DNA of 64,000 nt from Hemerocallis citrina (Eukaryota > Streptophyta > Magnoliopsida > Asparagales > Asphodelaceae). Where the stretch lies: contig CM030360.1 of assembly GCA_017893485.1 (NCBI GenBank), positions 7,930,870 through 7,994,869 on the forward strand. The letters are read 5' to 3'. The notes beneath the pieces are model-generated. The model did not search any database. It was not told the DNA's origin and worked only from the letters and a program-made list of their open reading frames with translations. Position numbers and translations under genes: made by a program. Below, in pieces: positions 1-11,167 of this stretch (position 1 is the stretch's first letter; the number at the start of each line of letters is the position of its first letter).

Positions 1-451
1 AATTAATGGTTGTTCCCTTCGGAATTAAGCATGTACTCTTCCTTTCAAGCTGTGGTCCTCTCTCATCATCGAATACGTTATCAATCTTAAGCTTTTTGTA
101 TTTAATGATATATAAATTCTTCTGTTTGAAAGTCAGTCTCGTGTCTAACATATTCAAGGAAATATTGCTCGCCATAAACACAAGTATTCTAAAATTTGCC
201 ATTTGTGATGATGTTCATATAGAATTCTGTTCGTGTTTGTGTTTCTTAGATTTTGTTTTCCTCTTTGTGGTAATTTCGTCAAAAAGTGTTGTAGTTTATA
301 GTTCTAGATGTTTCCTTCTCATAGATTGCGAAAGCAAAATAGTAGTACATAATAAAACAACAACTAAACTTCATGCAAATAAAATAAAATAAAATAAAAT
401 TACAAACAGAAGCAAAGGCTACCGAGTAACAACTCAGAGAGAGAGAAAGGC
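1..451. other. AT-rich spacer, no gene recognised
   Basis: A 128-codon open frame (6-392, plus strand) spans most of this stretch, but its translation is hydrophobic and low in complexity and shows no domain I recognise. A short AAAAT repeat lies at about 379-400 and a GA-rich run at about 436-450. I treat this as non-coding spacer. Confidence 0.5.
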
Positions 452-1513
452 GGCTGTGTTTGGAACTTTGGATAGCATTTTAAAAACTGTTTTTAATTTT
501 TTGAAAATTAAAAAAAAAAAAACATGTTTGGATAGGTGTTTTTGCAAAATTGGTTTTGAATTTTTTTCCAAAATGATCCGTTTTAAAATACGATTTTAGA
601 AAAAGGGTAAAACCTGTTTTCGAAACCAGTTGTCCCCTTTTCACGTTTCTGACTCCGAAGCTCCATTGTCGAGCTCCGAAGCTCCATTTCCCCACTCGAG
701 CTTCAACTAGTCCATGACTTCCTCGTCACCAGCCATCCACCATTGCCACCCTCCAGTCGCCATGCCTCAACCACCGTCAACCTTGGCCCCACTCACATCC
801 TCCTCATCATCGCCACCGAACCACCTCCAACCTCACCCCCATAGTCATCCCATCGCCTACAACCATTGTTTTCCTTCTCCAGTCGTCATCGAACTCTCGA
901 AGCCAGTGCCAAAGTCGCAACCGCCCCTTGCCCCGTCTTCTTCTCCGTCGAGCCACCCTCGACTCGAGCTCCAACTCACCGTCGAGTCTTCTCCTTCATT
1001 CGCTCACCCTCGACTCTGCCATTACCGAGCTCCGCCAACAATTGAACCCATCTTCCTTATCCTTGACTTCGTTCCTGCACCCATCTTCCACCTTTCCTCA
1101 CCGCCATTATCATACCCTCGTCACAGCCCCTCATCCCCGTCGTCATCCTCCTCATCGACGTTCCAGCCTTCGATGACTGGCGGTGATGTTCAGATGAGGA
1201 TGACTAGACTGCGATGGAAGAAGACGAGGTGGAGCCGATGAGGGGCTTGCTAGGGCGACGCTCGATCGGGAATAGTGCGACGGTGAGGGAGATGCTTCGA
1301 CGAGGTTCGAGTAGAGGATAGGGTTCTCTGTTTTGGGTTTGGGAAACAGAGGAGAGAGAGAGAGGAAAGATAGAGCCTTGTTTTTGGGTTTGGGAAACAG
1401 TTATCCAAACAGACCATTATTTTTTAAAATCTCAAAAAAACTCATTTATAATTTTTTTTTGAAAACTAAGTTTTTAAAATGTGTTTTCAAAACAACGAAC
1501 CAAACGCACAACC
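452..1513. mobile_element. Non-autonomous TIR element with C-rich interior
   Basis: The ends form an imperfect inverted repeat of about 60 bp. The left end reads GGCTGTGTTTGG, and the reverse complement of the right end reads GGTTGTGCGTTTGG; both run on into TTTTAAAAACT and T-rich sequence. The interior (about 700-1330) is unusually C-rich and holds a 175-codon Pro/Ser/His-rich frame (714-1241), more like a 5' leader or captured GC-rich fragment than a known protein. No convincing target-site duplication was found, so the superfamily is open (hAT or PIF/Harbinger are possible). No transposase is present. Confidence 0.5.
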
Positions 1514-1694
1514 TCCTCGGGTGGTCTATAAGATGGAGCTGAGCATAGTCTGCTCCAACCAATAACACACCAGCATGGTTTTGACGATATTCAATTGCTT
1601 TAAGAACCCCTTCCCCTCTACTGGGTGAACAACGTTCATTATTACCGACTGAACCTGAAATGAAATAGACATAAACAACAAGAAAAGGACAAAT

Positions 1695-2300
1695 GTTTTT
1701 TTTTTGTTGTTGAAGGAAAAGGTGGAATATGGCCACCAAGTTTCATTAATAAGAAATTAAAGAAACAAACCAGATTACTGGGCCCAGTTACAACCTACAG
1801 ATAGAAAATAGAATATACATGATGCAACATAACCCGTACAAACAACAAATCCCTCCAACAGCCCTGGAGGGTGGGCCGACAAACGTGCTCGGTCCAACAA
1901 AATTGTATGTACGTTAGTTTAGCTTCGTACACTGCCTCCACGACACATGCACACCCTCCTAAAACTAGTCTGAAATGATTTTATCACCCGCCGATCTCTG
2001 CCTTCACCTCGCTTGGGGACCCCATCTTTGGGCCCAAGCCCAACAGGCCGAATATTGACAACTGTCGAGCTCAGTCTACTCGCTGGGGGCTCCATCTTTG
2101 GACTCAAACCTCGTAGGCAGAATTTTGACAATCACCAAGCTCAGTCTACACCTCCTATCCTCCCACAAACATGCTATAATTAGCACAAATGTTAGCACAA
2201 AAATTCTGCTCGCCATTCAACTTTGGATGTCACCCACACAGCTGGTTCCACCGGATGCTAAGGTTACTTTGATGGAGTACCACATTAGGTACTGATGGAA
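1695..2300 (-). mobile_element. 5'-truncated LINE 3' end
   Basis: Read on the minus strand, the sequence ends in a purine run with poly(A) (the T tract at 1695-1705), preceded by the element family's tail, TTAATGAAACTTGGTGGCC. The same tail, again next to poly(T) on the plus strand, ends the large LINE at 31854, so this is probably a 3' UTR fragment of a related L1 element. A tandem duplication of about 70 bp at 2016-2160 (shared core AGCTCAGTCTAC) lies inside it. No reverse-transcriptase coding remains, and the inner end is approximate. Confidence 0.5.
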
Positions 2301-2366
2301 TGAGAACAATAAGACTTTTCCATGAGCACAATAAGATTTTTACATTTATTCTTCTCCTTGAAAACT

Positions 2367-3226
2367 GAAAATTTTGCTGTACTGACCCACTTTTTAAAAA
2401 TATTTAGCGCTCTGACCTACTTCCGAAAAGAATTAGCGATCCAACCCAGTTTTGGACACGTCAGTATAAACCGTTATTGGAAATAACGGCATAGGTTATT
2501 TACGTGCCGTTATTTCCAATAACGACATCTATATTTAAAAAAAATGTCATGCCGTTATTTGGAGTAATGGTATAGGTAATTTTGTTTTTCGACAGCTTGT
2601 AGTCTCCATTTAGAGAAAAAATTATAAGTGTGAAAACCTTATAACAGATGCCATTATTTCAAATAACGGCATGCTCAATACTGATGCCGTTATTTAGAAT
2701 AACGACATCAGTTATAAATTTTTTTTATAAAAAAATAACTTATTATTCATCCTCTCTGACGAATAAGTTAATTTAAAAAAAAATATACATAACTGATGCC
2801 GTTATTCTAAATAACGACATCAGTTATAATTTTTTTTTATTTTTAAAATTAACTTATTATTCATCCTCTCTGTTTCCAAACAACGGCAAGAGTTTATTTA
2901 TATATAACTGATGCCGTTTCGAATGCTGTTATTGGGGATAACGACATTATTTATAAGTTTTTTTTCACACTTAGAATTTTTTAAAGTTAGAAGAATCACA
3001 CTTGTAAGAGAAATATACTGATGCCGTTATTCCAAATAACGGCATGGAAAAAAAATGTAAAATAGATGTCGTTATTGAAAATAACGGCACGTAAATAACC
3101 TATGCCGTTATTTCCAATAACGATTTATGCTGACGTGTCCAAAATTGAGTCAGATCACTAATTATTTTCGGAAGTGGGTCAGAGCGCCCAATATTTTCAA
3201 AAGTGGGTCAGTACGGGAAAATTTTC
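2367..3226. mobile_element. Mutator-like foldback element (FB1) with hairpin array
   Basis: Long terminal inverted repeats of about 155 bp start GAAAATTTTG at the left and GAAAATTTTC on the opposite strand at the right, and stay similar through GTACTGACCCAC and GACACGTCAG. The flanks TTGAAAACT (2358-2366) and TTGAAAACC (3227-3235) look like a 9-bp target-site duplication with one change, the length typical of Mutator-like elements. The interior has no coding capacity; it is packed with about ten copies of a 25-bp hairpin of the type TGCCGTTATT-loop-AATAACGGCA. It is non-autonomous. Confidence 0.75.
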
Positions 3227-3235
3227 TTGAAAACC

Positions 3236-3795
3236 ACCATCCTAACCCAATAACCACCCAAAAAAGTGATACAAGAGCAACAATGCCGGCAATATCATGG
3301 CAGAGGCGCTGAATATGCCCCATCCCGACCGAGAGTTGGAACAACCCCCACCGCCCGATTTGTTGGACGCAATGATTTCTATGATTTAGCAAGATGAACA
3401 CAACATAAGCGAATGAACCTCTAATCCATAACAGTCTGTCCTATCCCACCTAAGTGTTTAAATAACCCCCCATAGTTCATTTGTCGAACAATATGGTAGC
3501 TTTGATACAGCAGGATGGTAAACTCATCATTCTCTTCCATGGCAGCAATAATTTTAATCCCCCAAAATCCCACCAAAACTAAAGGTGGTGAAGCATAAGT
3601 CGAAAAAAATAAAGCAATTCATATAACAGATTAGAGCTGAGCAAAGATTCATAAGATTAAATCTGTAATGGAAAAACATGAGTTTATGAAAACAAAAGGA
3701 ACAGAATTAAACAAAATGATGCATGAGCAACACAAAGCTATAATATGAAAGGGAAAAACAAACATTGATACGCATATCAGCCCCTCATACTCTTT
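3236..3795. other. Spacer, probable 3' flank of the Tubby remnant
   Basis: This is AT-rich sequence without a recognisable gene. Its position directly downstream, on the minus strand, of the Tubby-like stop codon suggests it may include the old 3' UTR, but no signal proves this. Confidence 0.35.
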
Positions 3796-4029
3796 CTATT
3801 CACAAGCCAATTTGGTGTCAAAGTTGCCCAGACAAATCGCGAAAGCCTGAAAGGCTGACAGAGGATATCAGTAGTCCGTAGTGAAGGTATCCTTCGCGAC
3901 CTTCCCAGACTGCAGTATGATCTTATCTTGCTCCGGTGGAGCTGGCTGTGATGGTGCGGGGGGCCCAGAAGCCGGAAGTGTAGCATCAATCAGCTGAAAT
4001 TTTGTAACAGAAGGGTGCTTGAAGTTGAC
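3796..4029 (-). pseudogene. Tubby-like F-box protein, C-terminal fragment
   Basis: On the minus strand the frame reads VTKFQLID, then a Ser/Pro/Ala-rich linker ending [28 protein letters not shown], a stop, YPLSAFQAFAICL and finally FDTKLACE followed by TAG at 3796-3798. This is the conserved end of plant Tubby-like F-box proteins, which bind phosphoinositides through the tubby domain and link to SCF ubiquitin ligases. The in-frame TGA replaces the Arg codon expected in the DYRYP motif, a CGA-to-TGA change typical of cytosine deamination. The rest of the tubby domain and the F-box are missing upstream. It is a dead fragment, possibly the last exon of a truncated gene copy. Confidence 0.85.
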
Positions 4030-4075
4030 GCGTGAGTCATTAATGGTTGCGACAGAGGTGTCTGTGCGAGCAATA
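4016..4075. repeat. 60-bp repeat, left copy
   Basis: This segment (core GTGCTTGAAGTTGACG) recurs in the same orientation at about 25490-25549, just outside the other end of the hAT element. With the hAT removed, the two copies would lie roughly 200 bp apart, so they look like an old local duplication of the target locus, not part of the transposon. Confidence 0.6.
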
Positions 4076-4336
4076 AGAGCGAGCAATAAGAGGAGAGAAC
4101 ATCCTTCGTTGCGATGTGCCAGTGAGAATCAACAAGGGACAAGCGAGGGGATGAGAACCAGGACTCAATCTGTACAGGGAGTTGTCAGATTGGTGGAGTG
4201 TCTGCCAGGGCCGGCCCTGGGCCTGTGCAACCTGTGCGGTCGCACAGGACCCACGGTCGCTCAAGGCTCACTAATGAGGAGGCCTCCATAACATATGATT
4301 AATAGAGATTATATTCTAATTATAGCACAAAAGTCA

Positions 4337-4404
4337 TTTTGTCCGAGCGGTTAAGGGGACAAACTTTAAAGCTATTGGTTGTAGGTTCAAACCTTATTGA
4401 GGAC

Positions 4405-4405
<1 letters not shown>
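4337..4405 (+). repeat. tRNA-like segment with A and B boxes
   Basis: TGTCCGAGCGGTTAAGG matches the D-arm/A-box of Leu/Ser-type tRNAs and GGTTCAAACC (4384-4393) is a perfect B-box. Spacing and weak T-arm pairing resemble a tRNA, but no credible acceptor stem or long variable arm is seen. It lies inside the hAT remnant and ends directly at the TA microsatellite. It could be a SINE head or a decayed tRNA captured by the hAT; a functional tRNA is unlikely. Confidence 0.5.

Positions 4406-4463
<58 letters not shown>
4406..4463. repeat. (TA)n microsatellite
   Basis: An almost pure TA dinucleotide run of about 29 units. Further TA tracts separate each of the following nested elements, suggesting a single original tract that was repeatedly interrupted. 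Confidence 0.95.
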
Positions 4464-4465
<2 letters not shown>

Positions 4466-4635
4466 GTAAAAGGGATATGTGCAACTTGCTCATTTAGAAA
4501 ATGAGCAATTGATTATGTGGCATGCATGTGATACATTGGACAACTAACCCTTTTAAGGATTTTCCAATCACATGCATGCCACATCATCAATTGCTCATTT
4601 ACTAAATGAGCAAGTTGCTCATACCCCCTTTTCCC
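4464..4635. mobile_element. 172-bp foldback MITE in the TA tract
   Basis: Nearly the whole element is one inverted repeat: GGGTAAAAGGG and the arm around CAACTTGCTCATTTAG are mirrored at the right end, with CATGCATGTGAT at the inner arms. It is flanked by TA repeats on both sides, so a TA target duplication cannot be told from the microsatellite. It has no coding capacity. Confidence 0.75.
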
Positions 4636-4647
4636 TATATATATATA

Positions 4648-5173
4648 GAGTAAGTCTATTAAGAGCTGGGAAGCTAAATCCCTTATCGGGAGCTGGGAAG
4701 CTCAGCCATCCGATCGATCTTGATCGCGATCGGACGGCTGAGATCCAGTTCCGCTTATCTTCAGATTGGGTGAGGGGTAAAAGGGGTATACTCAATCGAT
4801 TGAGTATACCCCTTATCTCTTATCTTCCTTATCGATTAGCTCTCTTCTCTCCCGCTCTCTCTCGTTCCAAACCCTAATCGCTTCTCCCGCTCTCGAAGAT
4901 CAAAGACGCTCTCTTCACAACCCTAATTGCTATCATCTCTTCTCTTCCCACCCTATCTGTAAAGAGCGGCATCTTCGAAACCCTAATCCACCTATCTTCG
5001 AAACCCTAATCGATAAGGAAGCTAAGTCGAGCGCTCTTCTTTCCCGCTCTCTTTCTTCGTCACCTGTGTAAACTCCTATCTCTACCATCGACTGGATCTA
5101 GACTTCGCTTATCTTCAGATCTGTCGAGGGGTAAAAGTGGTATAATCGAGGCGATTAAGACGCCATCGGCGCA
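4648..5173 (+). repeat. Element A left TIR with leader motifs
   Basis: This inverted repeat matches 12538-13062 along its full length. It contains several copies of AAACCCTAA(T), the telobox-like motif common near plant transcription starts, and pyrimidine-rich leader-like sequence. It probably carries the promoter and 5' leader of the transposase, as Mutator TIRs do, but no TATA box is certain. Confidence 0.8.
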
Positions 5174-5711
5174 GCACCTTAGAAGAGCACTTACAAGTTC
5201 GTTCTCTCCTTCCGACGGAGAACCCAAACTGCGACAAGGGTTTCGATTTCTCATCTCGAATTCAAATTTTATTTTCTTTATAAATGCTTCTAGTTTGTTG
5301 TTATATTTTTAGCGCTTAAATTATGCTCTGATAATATTCGCACTAGTATTCGGACTAGTACATTTAGAATAGCAAATAATATTCGTACTGGTATATGGAA
5401 TTTTAAGATGTGGACATGACACATGCATATAAGCACACAAAATCCATGTAATATGCAGTCTAGTTTTTGTTTCTTTCGAGATTTGCTTCAATCACTGCTA
5501 ATAGGACATGACACATGCATATAAGGACCCAAATTCCATATAAAATTCATGTAAGAAGCTGTAGGTTGTTTGCCATTTAAATGTTTCTCCCCTAAAAGAA
5601 AAAAATTTAGACTTGTAGATCAAGAATGTAGTATGTTGGACTTTTTCGTTTGTGCTAATTTAAAGTTGTAGCTTTATTTTTAATTTTTGTTGTCTCATTC
5701 TCCTATGAAGG
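5174..5711 (+). other. Leader/intron region before transposase A
   Basis: This AT-rich stretch between the TIR and the transposase start has no coding. Two similar segments containing GACATGACACATGCATATAAG-like sequence lie near 5412 and 5508. The T-rich run ending in TATGAAG before the ATG at 5712 would suit a 5' UTR intron, but the splice sites are not certain. Confidence 0.4.
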
Positions 5712-8022
5712 ATGGAGGTTGAAAATGAAGAATTACTAAGCCAAGATGTTCAGTCCAATTGGAGGGACGTTGATGATGCTTCTAAACCATTTGTTGGTTT
5801 AGTATTTGCAACATTAGAAGACGGATATGAATTTTATAAAATATATACAAAATTAGTTGGTTTTTCAGTACGCAAGTTTGCAACGATGGTTGATACTACC
5901 ACAAAGGAGAGATATTTACAACAATTTGTTTGCTCAAAGTAAGGCAAGCCGGTTGATACAACTGTTGTGAATGTTGCCAATAATGAAGAATCTTCTTCTT
6001 TAAATTTGATCAAGAGAAGGAAAATGGCTGTGACGAAAGAAGAGTGTATGGCTCAAATATGAATGCAAAGGGATGATGACGGGAGATGGTCAATTCATAG
6101 GTTTGTTGAAGAGCACAGCCATATTTGTGTCACACCTAGAAAGCAACAATTTCTAAGATGTAATAGAACTGTCTCTGAAGCGCAAAAAAGTTTACTCAGT
6201 ACTTTCAAAGAGGCTAACATACGAACTTCAGAGTTTATGTCCTTCATGGAAATAGAAAATGAAGGTTTCAGTAATATTAATTGTACTGAAAAAGATATTA
6301 GAAATTCCTTGCAAAGAGATAAGGATGGTATGCGACCTTATGATGTTGATATATTGCTGGAGCACTTCCAAGAGAAAAAAGAGATGAATCATTCTTTCTG
6401 TTTTCATTACAAGGTTGATGAAGACAACAAATTAACCCATGTATTATGGGTTGATGCTATTGCAAGGAAGGCTTATAAGCATTTTGGTGAAGTGCTAATT
6501 TTTGATACCACATATGATACCAACGAATACAAGTTGGTTTTTGCTCCATTTACTGGTGTTAATCATCATGGCCAATCTGTCAATTTTGGTGCGGGTTTTA
6601 TAAATAAAGAGACCACCGACTCTTTTGTTTGGTTGTTTCAAAAATGGGGTGAAACAATGGGTGGGTCTCCACCAAAAGTGATCATCAAAGACCAAGATCC
6701 TGCAATGGATAATGCAATTCGCATGTGTTTTCCTGGTTCGAGCCACAGGCTTTGCATGTGGCACATTCTTAAAAAGCTTTTCGATAAGCTTGGTGGCCCA
6801 GGCTTGAATAGTGATTTTAACATTCCATTCCATAGTTGCATCTGGGAATCTGAGACCCCAGAAGAGTGAAGAGTTTGAGATGAGATGGAATGACGTAATG
6901 CACGCTAATGTGCAAATTGCAGGTATTACTTGTTTCAATAAATTATTCTTATGTTTGAACTATTTTTTGTACTATTAGTACTTGATACATATTACAATAA
7001 CAGGTAATCCCTGGCTTTCTGATATTTATTTGCTTCGCGAGAAGTGGATACCGGCTTATGCTAAGCATATTTTTACTGCTAGAATTCGCACAACTCAGAG
7101 ATCAGAAAGCATGAATGCTTTTGTAGATAAATATGTTAATAGCAAAAATTCTTTACATGGGCAATAAGGAAATAAAGATAAAATCAGTTAGCAGCTGCCT
7201 ACACCACTCTGCATACCAAACCAAAGCTGCAAAAAGATTTTGAAATTGAGTCCCAAATGTCTGAACTGTACACTAGATCGAAATTTCATATATTTCAGAC
7301 TGAACTAGTTGAAAACTTGAATTATGCATCTTTAATGAAAGCTGACGATGGTAGTGTGCGACACTATATTGTCAAGAGAATGGGAAAGCCGGTACAATCT
7401 GATAAAACAAGAGATGTGTTCTACAAGGGGATGGATATTGCTGGGACTTGCACATGTAGTAAATTTGAAGTGGAGGGAATTCCTTGTAGACACATTCTTG
7501 TGGTATTGAGGAATGAGTTTGTTGATTTCCTACCTCAAGATTATATTTTAAAGAGGTGGACCGCTTCTGTAACTACCAAGATTGTATATGATGATGCTGG
7601 TGATAAAATAATGGGTAGTTACGGTAGTCCACAAGATTTGGACATGGTGGAATTGTCTAATGAAATCAACAAAGTGATGAGAATTGCTCGCTCATCAAAG
7701 GAGATGTGCTAAAAGGCTAAAATATTACTAGTTGGTGTTGTTGCAGAATTGCAACAAGATATGCCCTAAGAATTACAACAAGCAACAACTAGTTCACTAC
7801 CTAGAACAGTTCATATTCAAGTACCCGATATTGCAAAAACCAAAGGTAGTGGGAAGCGCATCAAAGGGGGTAAGGAGAAAGCATTGGAGAAGGCTGCGAA
7901 ACCACTAAGAAAGTGTCGCTTGTGCAAGAAGCTTGTTAATCATTATAGTCGTACTTATCCTTTAAAGGAAAGGTTAGTAATTAAATACAAAGTTTATACT
8001 TTATTTTCTTTGTATATAGTAT
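5712..8022 (+). pseudogene. FAR1/MULE-type transposase A, broken
   Basis: The coding blocks, in order, are: a FAR1-type DNA-binding region (5712-5942, resuming at 6063), the MULE transposase core (about 6400-6860), a SWIM zinc finger (CTC...CRH, about 7449-7495) and a C-terminal CCHC-like knuckle (about 7905-7975). Two catalytic-type Asp residues are visible, in FDTTY (about 6504) and KDQD (about 6690), followed by HRLCMWHI. A plausible intron lies at 6923-7003. Disruptions include a stop at 5940, a frame change near 6868, a stop at 7165-7167 and a stop at 7710; Tyr replaces a knuckle Cys (SRTYP). In life it would cut and paste the element by binding its TIRs. FAR1/FHY3 transcription factors are domesticated relatives, but TIRs and decay mark this as a transposon gene. 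Confidence 0.85.
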
Positions 8023-8189
8023 AATCTTAATTTCATTTTGTGAACATTAATCGTGTAGCTCTACTATAAATGAGTCACAAGCATTATGCATGATTTGATA
8101 CTTCATGATTATTGGATGAAAAGTTTATGCATGATTTGATACTTCATGATTATTGGATGGTGTTCAACTTCATGTTCATTTTGGGTTTG

Positions 8190-9950
8190 TTTTGAGTCGG
8201 GAAGCTGAAATTATTTGCCACTTCATGCTCTGTTTGTGTTGGTTCTGAGCTTACAAATTTTCATTTTCATTTTGAAAATGCATTTGTAACAATGGTTTTA
8301 CCGGATATTAAAGTTGATGGTGGTGTTTTTCTGAGTCGGCATGAATTTTTTATTCCGAGCCTACTGTTTTATGTTTTCTGTTGCACTTGTTCTGAGCCTA
8401 CAAGTTTTAACCATATTCAACATACACTCTCCAGGAACATGCCACATACGTACTTGAATTTTCTTCTATTTGATGAATCATTTGGTGCAGGAATTCAAGA
8501 GAAAGAACGAGAAGTTCGTTAGCGACGAACCGGAGATACTTCAAGTTCTGTTTCTGTTTGTTTTGGGCTTACTCCAAGCTGACAAAAATTGGATACTTCA
8601 TGATCTGCACTCGACAAAATTTGATTCTTCAAGTTCTGTTTGAGTTTGTTCTGAGATTACACAATTTGATACTTCATGATCTGCATATGATTGTTATGAG
8701 CTAAGATAATTTGTATACTTCATGCTCTGTTTGTGTTAGCTCTGGGCTGGAAAAAAATTGATACTTCATGTTCTGTCTGTGTTGGTTCTGATCTTACAAA
8801 TTTTTCATACTACATGCTCTGTCTGTGTTGGTTCTGATCTTACAAATTTTGCATACTTCATAATCTGTCTGTGTTTGTTCTGGGCTGGCAAAATTTTTAT
8901 ACTTCATGCTCTATTTGTGTCTGATCTGGACTGGCAAAAATTGATACTTCATGTTCTGTCTGTGTTGGTTCTGATCTTACAAATTTTGCAGACTTCATAA
9001 TCTGTCTGTGTTTGTTCTGGGCTGGTAAAATTTTTATACTTCATGCTCTATTTGTGTTTGATCTGGACTGGCAAAAATTGATACTTCATGTTCTGTCTGT
9101 GTTGGTTCTGATCTTACAAATTTTGCACACTTCATAATCTGTCGGTGTTGGTTCTCAGCTTACAAATTTTGCATACTTCATGATCTGTCTGTGTTTGTTC
9201 TGGGCTGGTAAAATTTTTATACTAAATGCTCTATTTGTGTTTGATCTGGACTGGAAAAAATTGATACTTCATGTTCTGTCTGTGTTGGTTTTGATCTTAC
9301 AAATTTTGCATACTTCATAATCTGTCTGTGTTTGTTCTGGGCTGGTAAAATTTTTATACTTCATGCTCTATTTGTGTTTGATCTGGACTGACAAAAATTG
9401 ATACTTCATGTTCTGTTTGTGTTGTTTTTGAGCATACAAATTTTTCATACTTCATGTTCTGTCTGTGTTGGTTCTGATCTTACAAATTTTGCATACTTCA
9501 TAATCTGTCTGTGTTTGTTCTGGGCTGGCAAAATTTTTATACTTCATGCTGTATTTGTGTCTGATCTGGACTGGCAAAAATTGATACTTCATGTTCTGTC
9601 TGTGTTGGTTCTGATCTTACAAATTTTGCATACTTCATAATCTGTCTGTGTTTGTTCTGGGCTGGTAAAATTTTTATACTTCATGCTCTATTTGTGTTTG
9701 ATCTGCACTGGCAAAATTTGATACTTCATGTTCTGTTTGTATTATTTCTGAGCATACAAATCTTTCATACTTCATGCCGTGTTTGTGTTAGTTCAGAGCT
9801 TACAAAATTTGTTACTTCATTCTCTGTCTGTGTTTGTTCAGAGCTTACAAAATTTGTTACTTCATGCTCTTTCTGTGTTAGTTCAGAGCTTACAAAATCT
9901 TGGTACTTCATGCTCGGTTTGTGGTACTTCTGAGCATGAAATTAAATTGG
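8190..9950 (+). repeat. Array of about 46-bp repeats, forward
   Basis: Roughly 38 monomers of about 46 bp share the core ATACTTCATG-TCTGT-TGTGTT. Higher-order periods of about 137 and 183 bp (three or four monomers) alternate, for instance between copies of TTCTGGGCTGG at 8879, 9016, 9199, 9336, 9518 and 9656. Open frames here simply translate the repeat and should not be taken as genes. The array lies downstream of transposase A within the same element. Confidence 0.9.
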
Positions 9951-10384
9951 ATACGCCATGTTGCGTAATACACCCAAAAATACACAGAATTTCAATCATT
10001 ACATCAAAACAATAATGAACTGAATATTTGGAAGAAATTGGATATTCATAGAATTGCAAAGTAATAGTTCATAAAAACTTTACAGCATAAGAAATGTACT
10101 TGACATCTGACACTTTACAAAGAACTGAAACATAACAAACATTTTACAGCATAGTACATTGTTTAATAACGTACAAGTACATGAAAAAATTTAGATTTGC
10201 TCCAAATATCAAATTTTCCCGTACTGCAGTATTCAATGGCTCCAAGATGCACTTCATACTGAAATCAACCTGAAATCAAAAGTAAACTGAAATTATTGAA
10301 CCTGGAAAAGACAAAATAAATTAAAACCGATAGTCGGTTCAGAACGCAAAAAATCTTCAAGTAAATATGGTAGGCTCAGGAAAA
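9951..10384. other. Loop between the two repeat arrays
   Basis: Unique AT-rich sequence without a gene separates the forward and inverted arrays. It would form the loop if the arrays paired. Confidence 0.6.
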
Positions 10385-11165
10385 CAGAGGCTGGACATGA
10401 AGTTCAAAATTCATGAAGTGTTAAATTTTTCCCTCGCTCAGAACTAACACAAAAAAAGCATGAAGTATCAAAATTTGCCAGCACGAAAATAACACAAACA
10501 GAATATGAAGTATCAATTTTTGCCGGTCCAGAGTAAACACAAAGGGAGCATGATGTATAAAAATTTTGCCAGCCCAGAACTGACACAGACAGATCATGAA
10601 GTATGCAAAATTTGTAAGCTTAGAACCAACACAGACAGAGCATGAAGTATGACAAAATTTGTATGCTCAGAGCTAACACAAACAGAACATGAAGTTTCAA
10701 ATTTTGCCATTCCAGATCAAACACAAATAGAGCATGAAGTGTAAAAATTTTACCAGCCCAGAACAAACACAGACAGATTATGAAGTATATACTTTTGCCG
10801 GTCCAGAGCTAACACAAACATAGCATGAAGTATACAAATGTTGTTAGCTCAGAACAATCAGATACAGATCATGAAGTATCAAAATTTGTAATCTCAGAAC
10901 AAACAAAAACAGAACTTGAAGTATCCAATTTTGTCGAGTGCAGATCATGAAGTATCCAATTTTGTCAACTTGAAGTAAGCCCAGAACAAACAGAAACATA
11001 TTGATGAAGTATCAAATTTTGTTCACTCAGAACAAACATAAAATGAACTCTTTGAACCTAGACACGAAGTATCAAATTTTGTATGCTCAAGACAAACAGA
11101 AGCTTGCCATGAAGTTTGACATTTGGTATAGTGTCAGAACAACAGACACTAAACATGTGGTTTAA
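10385..11165 (-). repeat. Array of about 46-bp repeats, inverted
   Basis: About 17 monomers of the same 46-bp repeat as at 8190-9950, now on the minus strand (CATGAAGTAT on the plus strand). Isolated monomers continue near 11430-11460 and 11665-11740. Together with the forward array this makes a large imperfect inverted repeat inside element A. Confidence 0.9.
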
Positions 11166-11167
11166 AT

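Noticed and set aside
714..1241. 175-codon Pro/Ser/His-rich frame
   Set aside because: Low-complexity composition inside a TIR element, with no known domain or start context; better explained by C-rich leader-like DNA.
452..1513. 8- or 9-bp target duplication for this TIR element
   Set aside because: The flanks (GAAAGGC and TCCTCGG) do not match at any nearby register.
4337..4405. Functional tRNA gene
   Set aside because: A and B boxes are good, but the acceptor stem does not pair and the expected long variable arm is missing.
8758..10015. Overlapping frames of 78-93 codons with regular Cys/Ser/Leu repeats
   Set aside because: They are translations of the 46-bp DNA repeat array and shift freely between frames; there is no sign of protein-level selection.
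8190..11165. CRISPR-like array
   Set aside because: Plant nuclear DNA; the repeats are contiguous degenerate monomers with no unique spacers and no cas genes.
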